Shown here: positions 28,585 through 37,455 of the stretch, piece after piece
How the letters are laid out: each line of letters opens with the position of its first letter
Numbering within the stretch: position 1 is the stretch's first letter
Assembly: GCA_934149005.1 (NCBI GenBank)
Contig: CAKPDN010000002.1
Span: forward strand, 128,817-192,816
Reading direction: 5' to 3'
Length of the DNA stretch: 64,000 nucleotides
DNA from: an uncultured Clostridia bacterium
GTDB lineage: Bacteria; Bacillota; Clostridia; TANB77; CAG-508
The notes under the pieces: model-generated
The model's input: only the letters and a program-made list of their open reading frames with translations
What the model was told of the DNA's origin: nothing
Database searches by the model: none
Made by a program: the position numbers and the translations under genes

Positions 28585-29931
28585 ATGGATAAAAATGTTA
28601 AGACTAAAATTATATTAATTTCTGTTATAATATGTTTGATACTTATAGGAAGTATAAGTTTTTTATATTTATCATCTATAAATCAAATTCAGAATTTTAT
28701 GGGGAAAGAAAGTGATATTAGTATAGTTGCAGCAGAAACTAATAGAATTTATCAACAAGCGAAAATTTCGATAGGAATTATAATTGTTCTATATGCTGTT
28801 ATTGCTATAATTATTGCATCATTTTTATCAAAATTTGTAATTTTTCCAAAAAATAAATTTATAAAAAGTGATGAGAGAGCCGAATTAAGGGATAAGCTTA
28901 ATGAAGTTTCATCAAGAAAAAATCAAATAGAAACAATTTTATTACATATGACAGATGGAATAATTGCTTTTAATATGAAAGGTGAAATAATATTAATAAA
29001 TCCAGCAGCAAAGAAATTTTTAAGTATTAGCCCAGAAGATAATACATTTTATGATATTTTTGGAAAATTTAAATTAGATATAAATATGGAAAAAGTAATT
29101 TATTTGGAAACTTGGACATCAACAGAACAAAGAATTCAAGTTGATGATAGATATATAAAAGTTCTATTTGCACCTTTTAAAAATGAAGATGATTTACCAG
29201 ATGGAGTAATTGCAGTAATGCAAGATATTACAGAACATGTAAAATTGGATAATATGCAAAAAGAATTAGTAGCAGATGTATCACATGAATTGAAAACTCC
29301 TATAACTTCTATAATGGGATATGCAGATACACTTTTAGAAGGGGGATATGATGAAGAAACTCAAAGTAAATTTTTAAATGTTATTGCCTCTGAATCAAGA
29401 AGAATGGCTCGTTTGGTAACTGATTTGCTAACACTTTCAAGATATGATAGCAATAAAAAGAAAACTCAAAAAGAATCATTTGATTTAGGTGAATTAGTAA
29501 AAAGATGCCAAGAAAAACTTGCCATCGAAATAAAGAAAAAAGGACATAAAGTAAATTGTTTTGTTACGGCTGATGTTCCATTAGTCTATGCAGATAAAGA
29601 TGACATAGAAAGAGTTGTTTTAAATATATTAACAAATAGTATTAAATATACTCCAGAAAATGGAGAAATTAAAATTTATGTAGGGTTTGTTTATAATGAT
29701 GCATATATAAAAGTATTTGATAATGGTATTGGTATTCCAGAAGATGATTTATCTAGAATTTTTGAAAGATTTTATAGAGTTGATAAGGCTCGTACTAGAG
29801 AAATGGGAGGGACAGGATTAGGACTTTCCATTGCTAAAGAAATATTAGATAAAAATGGTGGAAGTATTGATATAAAAAGTAAAGTTGGAGAAGGAACAGA
29901 AGTTGTTATTCGTATTCCAACCAAACAATAG
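28585..29931 (+). CDS. Membrane sensor histidine kinase with PAS domain
   Basis: The 448-residue kinase has two membrane segments (about residues 7-30 and 62-90) with a short outside loop, a PAS domain (about 112-215), the phosphorylation site in SHELKTP near residue 233, and the ATPase domain with NILTNSIKYTP, DNGIGIP, FERFYRVD and GGTGLGLSIA. The layout recalls WalK/PhoR-type kinases. No response regulator gene lies next to it. The stop codon TAG overlaps the first bases of a REP palindrome. The position after murG suggests a cell-envelope role, but this is inference. Confidence 0.85.
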   Translation: MDKNVKTKIILISVIICLILIGSISFLYLSSINQIQNFMGKESDISIVAAETNRIYQQAKISIGIIIVLYAVIAIIIASFLSKFVIFPKNKFIKSDERAELRDKLNEVSSRKNQIETILLHMTDGIIAFNMKGEIILINPAAKKFLSISPEDNTFYDIFGKFKLDINMEKVIYLETWTSTEQRIQVDDRYIKVLFAPFKNEDDLPDGVIAVMQDITEHVKLDNMQKELVADVSHELKTPITSIMGYADTLLEGGYDEETQSKFLNVIASESRRMARLVTDLLTLSRYDSNKKKTQKESFDLGELVKRCQEKLAIEIKKKGHKVNCFVTADVPLVYADKDDIERVVLNILTNSIKYTPENGEIKIYVGFVYNDAYIKVFDNGIGIPEDDLSRIFERFYRVDKARTREMGGTGLGLSIAKEILDKNGGSIDIKSKVGEGTEVVIRIPTKQ

Positions 29932-29962
29932 GGATTATGGGGCCACCACTCCAAATCCCTAT
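29928..29962. repeat. Single REP palindrome at the kinase stop codon
   Basis: A single copy of the RAYT-associated core (GGGATTATGGGGCCACC ... CCAAATCCC). Its left end overlaps the TAG stop of the kinase gene at 29929-29931. Confidence 0.8.
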
Positions 29963-30085
29963 TTTAAATTCCAAAACTATTTGTAACAGAATCAATGAAT
30001 AGTCCTATTTTATCTTTCATAAAGTAGTATCCCATAATATTTATATGAAAAAGAATGGAACTTAAATAAAAATATTAATATTTTA

Positions 30086-30114
30086 TTGATAAATATTATA
30101 ATTTAATGTATAAT
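30086..30114 (+). promoter_or_regulatory. Promoter of lepB
   Basis: TTGATA at 30086-30091 and TATAAT at 30109-30114 with a 17-base spacer, 40 bases upstream of lepB. Confidence 0.75.
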
Positions 30115-30154
30115 GTTAAAGATGTTGAAAAATGAAATTAGGAGATAGATACAA

Positions 30155-30793
30155 ATGAATGAAAAAGTAAAAGATATATTAGAATGGATTTATTGCATAG
30201 TAATAGCAGTGGTTTTAGCATTATTATTTAGATATTTTATAGGAACACCAACAATAGTAAAACAAGTATCAATGTATCCTACATTGGTACAAGATCAAAG
30301 ATTGTGGCTAAATAGATGGGGAAGAACTACAAAAAAAATGCCTAAGAGAGGGGATATAATAACTTTTGAGGCTCCTAGTAAAAAGTCATATACATATAAT
30401 GAAATAGATCAATCTAATCCTATTGCTAAATATGAGAATGGACCTACAAAATTATGGAATAAATTTACATATTATATTTTAGAATTAAATAAAGATAGTT
30501 ATATAAAAAGGGTAATTGCTTTGCCAGGTGAACATGTTGAAATTAAAAATGGAAATGTTTATATAAATAATGAGCAATTACAAGAAAGTTATTTACAAGC
30601 TGGAATAGTAACAGATATTATTGGTGCGGGATTTGATGATTTTGTAGTTCCTGAAAATTGTGTATTTGCAATGGGAGACAACAGAAGTCATAGTACTGAT
30701 TGTAGAGCTTTTGGTTGTATACCACTAGAAAAAATTGAAAGTAAGGTTTGGATTAGAATTTGGCCATTAAATTTATGGGGAAAAATAGACTAG
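30155..30793 (+). CDS. lepB: Signal peptidase I
   Basis: A membrane serine protease that removes signal peptides. It has one N-terminal membrane segment (about residues 9-30), the catalytic serine in VSMYPTL, the catalytic lysine in YIKRVIALPGE and the GDNRSHSTDCRAFG block. The length is 212 residues. AGGAGATAG precedes the ATG. It is followed after 12 bases by holB. Confidence 0.93.
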   Translation: MNEKVKDILEWIYCIVIAVVLALLFRYFIGTPTIVKQVSMYPTLVQDQRLWLNRWGRTTKKMPKRGDIITFEAPSKKSYTYNEIDQSNPIAKYENGPTKLWNKFTYYILELNKDSYIKRVIALPGEHVEIKNGNVYINNEQLQESYLQAGIVTDIIGAGFDDFVVPENCVFAMGDNRSHSTDCRAFGCIPLEKIESKVWIRIWPLNLWGKID

Positions 30794-30805
30794 AATGGAG
30801 ATAGG

Positions 30806-31702
30806 ATGTTTAATAATATATTAGGTAATGACAAAATTAAAGATACATTAATAAATTCTATTAAAAATAATAAAGTATCACATAGTTACTTATTTATAGG
30901 AACAGATGGAATAGGAAAAAGGCTAATTGCTAAGGAATTTGCCAAGATGATTTTATGTAATAGTGAAAGCAAATATTGTGACAATTGTAAATCATGTATT
31001 GAGTTTAATTCTAATAATAATCCAGATTTTAAAATTATAGAGCCAGATGGAAATAGTTTAAAAATTGATCAAATAAGAGAATTCCAAAATAAGGTAGCAG
31101 AAAAGCCTATAATTTCAAGCAGAAAAGTATATATAATAAATGATAGTGACAAGATGACAGGAGAAGCTCAAAACTGTTTATTAAAGACTTTAGAAGAGCC
31201 ACCAGAATTTGTAACAATAATTTTAATTGGCTCAAATGAAAGTGCATTTCTTAGTACTATTAAATCAAGATGTATGATATTACATTTTAATAAAATACTA
31301 AATAGTGAAATAGAAAAATATTTAGAAGAAAATTATCAAACTAAGATAAATAGTGATATTATGGTTAATGCTTTTCAAGGTAGTATAGGAAAAGCAATTC
31401 AACTTAAAGAAAAGCAAGAAGAATATGAAGAGATAGAAAAAATAATTTATAATTTAGAATATAAAGATAAAATTGATATTTTAAATATGTCAGAAATAAT
31501 ATATAAATCAAAAGATGGAATATCAGATATACTTGATTATATGAATGTGGTATGCATAGATTTAGCTAGGAGAGCAAGTAAATATGCATATTGCATAGAT
31601 ATCATAGAAGAAACAAAAAAAAGATTAAAATCAAATGCAAATTATGATATGAGTATAGACAATATGTTATTAAATTTATGGAAAAAAGTTAATTCAAAAT
31701 AA
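30806..31702 (+). CDS. holB: DNA polymerase III delta-prime subunit
   Basis: A clamp-loader subunit of 298 residues. It has an AAA fold with a P-loop-like GTDGIGKR where Arg replaces the usual Ser/Thr, a zinc-binding group (CNSESKYCDNCKSC), and the blocks NCLLKTLEEPPEFV and STIKSRCMILHF typical of delta-prime. The altered P-loop fits a subunit that does not need to hydrolyse ATP. It is followed by ricT, the same order as holB-ricT (yaaT) in Bacillus. Confidence 0.9.
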   Translation: MFNNILGNDKIKDTLINSIKNNKVSHSYLFIGTDGIGKRLIAKEFAKMILCNSESKYCDNCKSCIEFNSNNNPDFKIIEPDGNSLKIDQIREFQNKVAEKPIISSRKVYIINDSDKMTGEAQNCLLKTLEEPPEFVTIILIGSNESAFLSTIKSRCMILHFNKILNSEIEKYLEENYQTKINSDIMVNAFQGSIGKAIQLKEKQEEYEEIEKIIYNLEYKDKIDILNMSEIIYKSKDGISDILDYMNVVCIDLARRASKYAYCIDIIEETKKRLKSNANYDMSIDNMLLNLWKKVNSK

Positions 31703-31756
31703 TCAAAGTAAAACTCTATAGTAGAATAACAAAATTAAAAAAGGGAGAAGATAATT

Positions 31757-32674
31757 TTGGAAAATATAATAGGAATAAGATTTAGAAAATTAGGTAAAAT
31801 ATATTTTTTTAATTCAAACGGATTAAATGTAAATAAAAAAGAAAAAGTTATAGTTGAAACTGCACAGGGAGAAGAATATGCTGAAGTATTAATTCCAAAT
31901 AGACATGTAGAAGATGAAAAAATAGTAGCACCTTTAAAAAAAGTTTTGAGGGTAGCAACTAGTAAAGATATAAAAAGAAATGAAGAATGCAAAAGAATAG
32001 AAAAAGAAGCATTTGAAATCTGCAAAAAGAAAATAAAAGAGCATGGATTAGAAATGATGCTTACAGAGGTTGAATGTAAATTTGACAATAGTAAAATTAT
32101 ATTTTATTTTACAGCAGATGGAAGAATTGATTTTAGAGATTTAGTAAGAGATTTAGCGGCCATTTATAAAACAAGAATAGAAATGAGGCAAATAGGAGTC
32201 AGAGACGAAGTTAAAAGAATAGGCGGGAATGGAGTTTGCGGTAGAGAATTATGTTGTTGCACATTTTTAAGTGATTTTGAAACAGTGTCTATAAAAATGG
32301 CGAAAGAACAAAATATTTCACTAAATCCATCTAAAATATCTGGAAATTGTGGAAGACTTATGTGTTGTCTAAAATACGAAAATGAGGTATATGAGGAAAA
32401 ATTAAAAAGACTTCCAAATATTGGAGCAATTGTACAAACAGAAGATGGAGAAGGAGAAGTAGATAACATTGAAATTTTGAAAGAAAAATTAAGAATTAAA
32501 TTAAAAAATGAAGATGAAGTATACACATATAAAAAGTATGATGCAAAAGATGTAAAAGTTATAAAAGATGTTGCTCGAGAACAAGTTGATGAAGAAGAAA
32601 TACAAAATAAAAAAGAGCTAGAAGAACTTGAAAAATTAGAGCAAGAAGATAAAAAGGTTTTAGGAGGTGAATAA
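31757..32674 (+). CDS. ricT: PSP1-domain protein RicT (YaaT)
   Basis: The 305-residue protein has the PSP1 domain and the iron-sulfur cysteine groups CGRELCCCTFL and CGRLMCCLKYE. In Bacillus it forms the Y-complex with RicA and RicF and affects RNase Y, biofilm formation and sporulation. The start is TTG at 31757, behind AAGGGAGAAG; no ATG is suitably placed. The C-terminal tail is a charged Glu/Lys coil. The ferredoxin gene starts one base after its stop codon. Confidence 0.9.
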   Translation: MENIIGIRFRKLGKIYFFNSNGLNVNKKEKVIVETAQGEEYAEVLIPNRHVEDEKIVAPLKKVLRVATSKDIKRNEECKRIEKEAFEICKKKIKEHGLEMMLTEVECKFDNSKIIFYFTADGRIDFRDLVRDLAAIYKTRIEMRQIGVRDEVKRIGGNGVCGRELCCCTFLSDFETVSIKMAKEQNISLNPSKISGNCGRLMCCLKYENEVYEEKLKRLPNIGAIVQTEDGEGEVDNIEILKEKLRIKLKNEDEVYTYKKYDAKDVKVIKDVAREQVDEEEIQNKKELEELEKLEQEDKKVLGGE

Positions 32675-32675
32675 A

Positions 32676-32846
32676 ATGGCATATAAAATTACTGATAAAT
32701 GTATATCTTGTGGAGCATGTGCAGCAGAATGCCCAGTTGGATGTATATCACAAGGTGAAGATAAGTTTGTTATAGATCAATCTGCATGCATTTCATGTGG
32801 CACATGTGCAGGGGTTTGCCCAGTTGAAGCACCAGTTGAAGAATAA
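32676..32846 (+). CDS. Small two-cluster ferredoxin
   Basis: The 56-residue protein has two clear cluster motifs (CISCGACAAECP and CISCGTCAGVCP) for two [4Fe-4S] clusters. It is the usual clostridial electron carrier. The ATG at 32676 follows TAGGAGGTGA, which lies inside the end of ricT. A REP palindrome and the RAYT transposase follow directly. It could be the electron acceptor of the pyruvate:ferredoxin oxidoreductase encoded just beyond. Confidence 0.95.
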   Translation: MAYKITDKCISCGACAAECPVGCISQGEDKFVIDQSACISCGTCAGVCPVEAPVEE

Positions 32847-32852
32847 TTAAAA

Positions 32853-32886
32853 GAGGGATTATGGGGCCACCACTCCAAATCCCTCA
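32853..32886. repeat. Left REP palindrome of the RAYT element
   Basis: GAGGGATT at the left pairs with AATCCCTC at the right; the interior reads ATGGGGCCACCACTCCA. Same family as 29928-29962. Confidence 0.85.
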
Positions 32887-33001
32887 TTTTATCAAAAAAG
32901 TTTTAAAAGTATTTATTAATATTAATTTTAATTTTGTTCAAAAAAATTTTAATCGTAAAAATTTCAAATATTTTAATAAAATATATATAGAAAGGAGAAA
33001 A

Positions 33002-33757
33002 ATGCCAAGACTAAGTAGAAAATATTATACATCATCTTTTTTACATATTATGGTACAAGGTATTAATAAGGAAGAAATATTTAGAACAGATTTTTATAAA
33101 TATTTGTATATAAAATTTATAAATACAATGCAGGAAAATTTAGATATTGATGTCTTAGCTTATACTGTTATGAATAATCATACTCATATTTTATTACATT
33201 ATGATAAAATAGATGATGTTTCTAAATTTATTGGAAAGATTAACCAAAAGTTTGCACAAGTATATAATAAGAGTGAAAATAGAGTTGGCTATGTATTTAG
33301 AGGAAGATATAAGTGTGAGCAGATAACAGATAGAGAATATTTATATAATGTGTTGCCATATATACATTTTAATCCGTATAAGGCGGGAATAGTAGATAAA
33401 TTATTAGATTATAAATTTTCTACATATCCAAGTTATTTAAATGAGAAAATGGATAGAGAAAAAGGATTTATTTTATTTAATACATACAATTACAAAGATC
33501 TATTTGTGGAATTACATAAGGAATATTTTAATAAAATTTTAAACAAAAAAATAACTTATGAAGATATTATAAGTGATTATATAAAAAGAAATAAAATAAA
33601 CACTATGGAATTAATTTTAAAAGATAAAAAGCTACTTTTAGATCTTATATTAGAAATACAATCAAAAACAAGACTTACAAATAAAGAAATAAGTGAATTT
33701 TTAGGGATTGGGAAAAATAGAATAACTAATTTGAAAAAACAAATATCTGATAAATAA
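33002..33757 (+). CDS. rayT: REP-associated tyrosine transposase (RAYT)
   Basis: The 251-residue enzyme has the Y1/HUH transposase fold. The HUH motif is in MNNHTHILL (about residues 57-65), and GRYKCEQI and YIHFNPYKAG are typical of RAYT. The C-terminal part (LTNKEISEFLGIGKNRITNLKK) is a helix-turn-helix. It nicks single-stranded DNA at REP hairpins. The ATG at 33002 is behind AAAGGAG; a longer frame starting inside the REP at 32861 is not the real start. Matching REP palindromes flank the gene. Confidence 0.9.
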   Translation: MPRLSRKYYTSSFLHIMVQGINKEEIFRTDFYKYLYIKFINTMQENLDIDVLAYTVMNNHTHILLHYDKIDDVSKFIGKINQKFAQVYNKSENRVGYVFRGRYKCEQITDREYLYNVLPYIHFNPYKAGIVDKLLDYKFSTYPSYLNEKMDREKGFILFNTYNYKDLFVELHKEYFNKILNKKITYEDIISDYIKRNKINTMELILKDKKLLLDLILEIQSKTRLTNKEISEFLGIGKNRITNLKKQISDK

Positions 33758-33761
33758 AGAA

Positions 33762-33795
33762 GAGGGATTTGGAGTGGTGGCCCCTAAATCCCTTT
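33762..33795. repeat. Right REP palindrome, overlapping the porB end
   Basis: An inverted copy of the left palindrome with one or two changes. Read on the minus strand, its GGGATTTAG supplies the last codons and stop of porB. Confidence 0.85.
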
Positions 33796-34737
33796 TGTTA
33801 TTTTTTCTAAATCTAATAATTCTTGCCATCTTTTATCAACTTCTTTTTGGAATTCTTCTATCATCCATTCGTTTCCAGGTTTAAGCATATGTTTAAATCT
33901 TTTTTGAGGTTTTAAAAATTCTTCTATTGGAAGTTTTTTGGCTGGTTTATAAGTAATATGGTAAACACCATCAACTACTTCATATAATGGCCAATAACAT
34001 GTTTCAACAGCTAATTTGTTTATTTGCATTAAATTTTCTGTTGCATATCCCCATCCTCTTGGGCATGGTGCCATAACATTTAAAAATGTTGGTCCTTCTG
34101 TGTAGATCGCTTTTTCGGCTTTTTCGTATAAGTCTTTCATGTTATTTACTGCAATTGATTGTGCTACATATGGTAAATGATGTCCTACCATTATTTTTGT
34201 TAAATCTTTTCTTGATTGCATTTTTCCAGGAATTACTTTGCCTGCTGGTGATGTTGTTGTGTCTGCAAATTTTGGTGTTGCAGATGAACGTTGTATTCCT
34301 GTGTTCATGTATGCACCATTATCATAACATACATATAGCATGTCATGTCCTCTTTCCATTGCTCCTGATAATGATTGTAATCCTATATCATAAGTTCCAC
34401 CATCGCCACCAAATGCAATAAATTTTGTGTGTTCATCTTCTGGTAGTTTTCCTTGTTTTTTTAGTGATTTATATGCTGCTTCTACTCCTGATAGTGTAGA
34501 ACCTGCACATTCAAATGCTGTGTGTATAAATGAGTCTGTCCATGCTGTGTATGGATATATAAATGTTGATACTTCCATACATCCTGTTGCATTTGCTATT
34601 ACTGCATGGTCATTTTCTTTTAAAGCTCTTAAAATGTGTCTTGCAACAACAGGGGCTCCACATCCTGCACACATTCTATGCCCTTCTGTAAATCTTGAAG
34701 GTTTATTAGCAACTATTTCTTTAACATTATATGCCAT
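33784..34737 (-). CDS. porB: 2-oxoacid:ferredoxin oxidoreductase, beta subunit
   Basis: The thiamine-diphosphate subunit of 317 residues. CAGCGAPVVAR near the start supplies cluster ligands, and GGDGGTYDIGLQ with CYDNGAYMNTG is the cofactor-binding motif. PCPRGWGY is family typical. The ATG at 34737 follows AAAGGAG; an earlier frame start at 34767 is unlikely. The stop codon lies in a REP palindrome, so the last two residues may come from the insertion. Substrate is probably pyruvate. Confidence 0.92.
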   Translation of the reverse strand: MAYNVKEIVANKPSRFTEGHRMCAGCGAPVVARHILRALKENDHAVIANATGCMEVSTFIYPYTAWTDSFIHTAFECAGSTLSGVEAAYKSLKKQGKLPEDEHTKFIAFGGDGGTYDIGLQSLSGAMERGHDMLYVCYDNGAYMNTGIQRSSATPKFADTTTSPAGKVIPGKMQSRKDLTKIMVGHHLPYVAQSIAVNNMKDLYEKAEKAIYTEGPTFLNVMAPCPRGWGYATENLMQINKLAVETCYWPLYEVVDGVYHITYKPAKKLPIEEFLKPQKRFKHMLKPGNEWMIEEFQKEVDKRWQELLDLEKITKGI

Positions 34738-34789
34738 AATTTTTTTCTCCTTTCGTTTTACTCGCAATAAAATAAAAATTTTAAATTTA

Positions 34790-35977
34790 TTATTTTTGAG
34801 TTCTTAGTCCTAAATATTTATAAGGATTTTCAATTTTTCCGTCTTTAGCAATTTCAGCTAAATCTGTATATACTGATTCTATGTCTTTTTCAGTTGTATC
34901 TCTACCACCAATTCCATAAACATAATTAACAACTGGAATGTTTTGTTTTGCAACATACATGCTAGAAACGACATCTTCAAATAATGCTCCACCGATAGCA
35001 TTTAAAGAATCAGATTTATCTAAAACAGCTATGGCTTTTAAATGGCTTAAAGCTTTTGCGACTTCTTCTCCTGGAAATGGTCTATAAACTCTTATTTTTA
35101 ATAAACCAGCTTTTATACCATTTTTTCTTAACTTATCTACAACTGCTTTTGTTGTACCAGCAGTTGAATTCATACAAACTATTGCAAGTTCACTATCTTC
35201 TAATTTATATTCTTCAAATAAACTATAACTTCTACCTGTCCATTTTTCAAAGTCTTTAGATACATCTAAAATAACTTGCTTTGCAACCTTCATAGCTTCA
35301 GCTTGTTGAGCTTTGTGTTCAAATAAATAAGCTTGCAAATCTAAAGGCCCAACTGCTATTGGCTCTTTTTTGTTTAGTAAATAATGTTCTGGATGATACT
35401 CACCAACGAATTTTTTTACTTCTGTATCTTCTTCTAGTTCTATATTTTCAATCGCATGTGATGTTATGAAACCATCTTGACATATCATAACAGGTAATTG
35501 GACACTTCCATTTTCAGCAATTCTATGAGCCATTAAGTTATTATCATATGCCTCTTGATTATTTTCTGAAAATAACATTATCCAACCGCTATCACGAACA
35601 CCCATTGCATCAGAATGGTCATTATGTATGTTAAGTGGACCAGATACAGCTCTATTAACTAAGTTCATAACTATAGGAAGTCTTAAACTTGATGCTATGT
35701 AAATCATTTCCCACATTAAAGACAAACCATTTGCAGATGTAGCAGTCATAGCTCTTGAACCAGCAGCTTCAGCACCGATACAAGCACTCATCGCACTATG
35801 TTCACTTTCAACAGCAACAAATTCAGTATCAACTGAACCATTTGCAACAAATGTTGAAAAATATTGAGGAATTTCTGTTGATGGTGTAATAGGGAATGCA
35901 GCAACAACATCTGGATTTATTTGTTTCATTGCAGTAGCAACAGCTTCGTTACCACTTAATCTTTCTCTTATACTCAT
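34790..35977 (-). CDS. porA: 2-oxoacid:ferredoxin oxidoreductase, alpha subunit
   Basis: The 395-residue alpha subunit has the N-terminal pyrimidine-binding domain (AAFPITPSTEIPQYFS, EHSAMSACIGAEAAGSRAMTATS) and a C-terminal transketolase-like domain. Its start overlaps the stop of the delta subunit as TAATG, so translation is coupled. Residues such as PITPSTE fit pyruvate/2-oxoacid enzymes of the four-subunit type. Confidence 0.93.
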   Translation of the reverse strand: MSIRERLSGNEAVATAMKQINPDVVAAFPITPSTEIPQYFSTFVANGSVDTEFVAVESEHSAMSACIGAEAAGSRAMTATSANGLSLMWEMIYIASSLRLPIVMNLVNRAVSGPLNIHNDHSDAMGVRDSGWIMLFSENNQEAYDNNLMAHRIAENGSVQLPVMICQDGFITSHAIENIELEEDTEVKKFVGEYHPEHYLLNKKEPIAVGPLDLQAYLFEHKAQQAEAMKVAKQVILDVSKDFEKWTGRSYSLFEEYKLEDSELAIVCMNSTAGTTKAVVDKLRKNGIKAGLLKIRVYRPFPGEEVAKALSHLKAIAVLDKSDSLNAIGGALFEDVVSSMYVAKQNIPVVNYVYGIGGRDTTEKDIESVYTDLAEIAKDGKIENPYKYLGLRTQK

Positions 35978-36282
35978 TATTCAGCACCTTCTTCCTTCAT
36001 AACAATTGCACCAAATGGGCATGCTTTAGCACAAACGCCACATCCTTTACAATAATCATAATTAAAATCTTCTCTTTTTAAAGAACCTTTGCAAACAGGA
36101 ATGCTATTATCTGGACAAACAGGGTAGCATAATCCACATTGTTTACATTTTTCTTCAATCCATATAGGTTTAACACTTCTCCAGTCACCTGTTTTGAATT
36201 TTTTTGCATTTCCTGCTGTATAAATATTTCCGCCTATTGTTAAATCTTCCATAGGTGTTGTTTTATCTATATTTGTTGACAT
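35977..36282 (-). CDS. porD: 2-oxoacid:ferredoxin oxidoreductase, delta subunit
   Basis: The 101-residue ferredoxin-like subunit has two [4Fe-4S] motifs (CKQCGLCYPVCP and CKGCGVCAKACP) and passes electrons from the enzyme to ferredoxin. AAAGGAGA precedes the ATG. It is separated from the gamma gene by a paired REP element. Confidence 0.94.
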   Translation of the reverse strand: MSTNIDKTTPMEDLTIGGNIYTAGNAKKFKTGDWRSVKPIWIEEKCKQCGLCYPVCPDNSIPVCKGSLKREDFNYDYCKGCGVCAKACPFGAIVMKEEGAE

Positions 36283-36305
36283 TTAAAAATCTCCTTTCTT
36301 ACGAA

Positions 36306-36390
36306 AGAGGGATTACGGGGCCACCACACAAAATCCCTCTTTAATTTTATATTCAAGAGGGATTTTGTGTGGTGGCCCCGTAATCCCTCT
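36306..36390. mobile_element. Paired REP element between porG and porD
   Basis: Two inverted 35-base copies of the REP core, AGAGGGATTACGGGG at the left and CCCCGTAATCCCTCT at the right, separated by 14 bases. It starts right after the porG stop in transcription order. It could form a strong hairpin in the por mRNA and change subunit ratios. Confidence 0.8.
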
Positions 36391-36391
36391 T

Positions 36392-36973
36392 TTATTGAAT
36401 TTTTTGAATTTCTTTTAAAGCAATTTCTAATGCTTTCATATTTCCATCTATAACTTCAGGTTTTTTAGCAAATTTGTGTTTAAAAGAGCTTTTCATATCT
36501 TCTAAGAAAGCTTCATCTGTCATAATTTTACTAACTTTTACTATTGCTGCAAGCATAGGCGTGTTAGGAAAATATTTTCCTAAAGCTTCTATTGATATTT
36601 TTCTTGCATCTATTGTATAGACAGCCCCTGTATATCCATTTAAGGATTTCTTTATTGTTTCTGCTGATTTTGTTGTATTAATTACAATTGCTCCTGTTTC
36701 CTTTAAACCATCAGTTACTGGAACTACATCTAAAAGTGTGTCATCAACTACAACTACATAATCTGGTTCATAAATATTACTGTGAACTGTAATAGGTGTG
36801 TCACTAATTCTGTTGTATGCAGTAATTGGTGCTCCCATTCTTTCTGGTCCATATTCAGGAAATCCTTGAATATATTTTCCCGTATTGAATGCAGCATCTG
36901 CTAATAGTAATGATGCTGTTTTTGCACCTTGACCACCTCTACCATGCCATCTTATTTCTATTAAGTTATTCAT
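36392..36973 (-). CDS. porG: 2-oxoacid:ferredoxin oxidoreductase, gamma subunit
   Basis: The 193-residue subunit starts with IEIRWHGRGGQGAKTASLLLADAA, the hallmark of the family, and has GFPEYGPERMGAPI. It is the first gene of the minus-strand order gamma-delta-alpha-beta. AAGGAGG precedes the ATG, and a strong promoter lies about 70-95 bases upstream. Confidence 0.94.
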   Translation of the reverse strand: MNNLIEIRWHGRGGQGAKTASLLLADAAFNTGKYIQGFPEYGPERMGAPITAYNRISDTPITVHSNIYEPDYVVVVDDTLLDVVPVTDGLKETGAIVINTTKSAETIKKSLNGYTGAVYTIDARKISIEALGKYFPNTPMLAAIVKVSKIMTDEAFLEDMKSSFKHKFAKKPEVIDGNMKALEIALKEIQKIQ

Positions 36974-37040
36974 GTAAATGCCTCCTTTTTATTAAGTTAT
37001 TTTTAATTAGACTAATTAAAAACTTTTATTTTACGTGTTT

Positions 37041-37069
37041 AGTATATGCCAAATAGGTAGTGATGTCAA
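37041..37069 (-). promoter_or_regulatory. Promoter of the por operon
   Basis: On the minus strand TTGACA (37069-37064) and TATACT (37046-37041) are separated by 17 bases. Confidence 0.8.
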
Positions 37070-37116
37070 GGGATTTTTTTGTATGATTAAATAGAAAAAC
37101 TACCATTTATATAAGA

Positions 37117-37323
37117 CTAAACATTTTTTTCAATATTTATAAGTTCACTTAAAGAACAATTTAAATATTTGCATAATTCTTCAAGATATTTAAAAGATAT
37201 AGAAGTAGTTTCGCCATTTATAATTCTATTTAGATTTCTATTAGTGATATTCATTTTTTGACAAAGCCAGTATTTACTTTTTTTATTTTTTCTTAATAAT
37301 TCTTCTATATTAAAACTTAACAT
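37117..37323 (-). CDS. Small XRE-type DNA-binding protein
   Basis: The 68 residues are almost only a helix-turn-helix domain (NKKSKYWLCQKMNITNRNLNRIINGE). The ATG at 37323 follows AGAGGTGA. Its targets are unknown. It lies between the por operon and the pilin-like genes. Confidence 0.7.
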   Translation of the reverse strand: MLSFNIEELLRKNKKSKYWLCQKMNITNRNLNRIINGETTSISFKYLEELCKYLNCSLSELINIEKNV

Positions 37324-37455
37324 ATAATTCACCTCTTAAAAAATTTTAATATAAAAGAATTTTATAAATAAGTTATTTACAAATACCCTATTTTTATATA
37401 TAATAAATTTAGAGTTTTAAGTATATTAAAAATATAAAATAACAGAGGAGGAAAG

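Larger units (their letters stand above)
32853..33795 (+). mobile_element. REP-RAYT-REP element
   Basis: A RAYT gene lies between two inverted copies of the 34-base palindrome (32853-32886 and 33762-33795). The whole unit sits between the ferredoxin gene and porB. This is the arrangement expected of an autonomous RAYT element that can mobilise other REP copies; such copies occur at 15.3, 27.2, 29.9 and 36.3 kb. Confidence 0.8.

Noticed and set aside
32861..33001. N-terminal extension of the RAYT protein
   Set aside because: The longer frame starts inside the REP palindrome and has no ribosome site. AAAGGAG before 33002 fixes the start.
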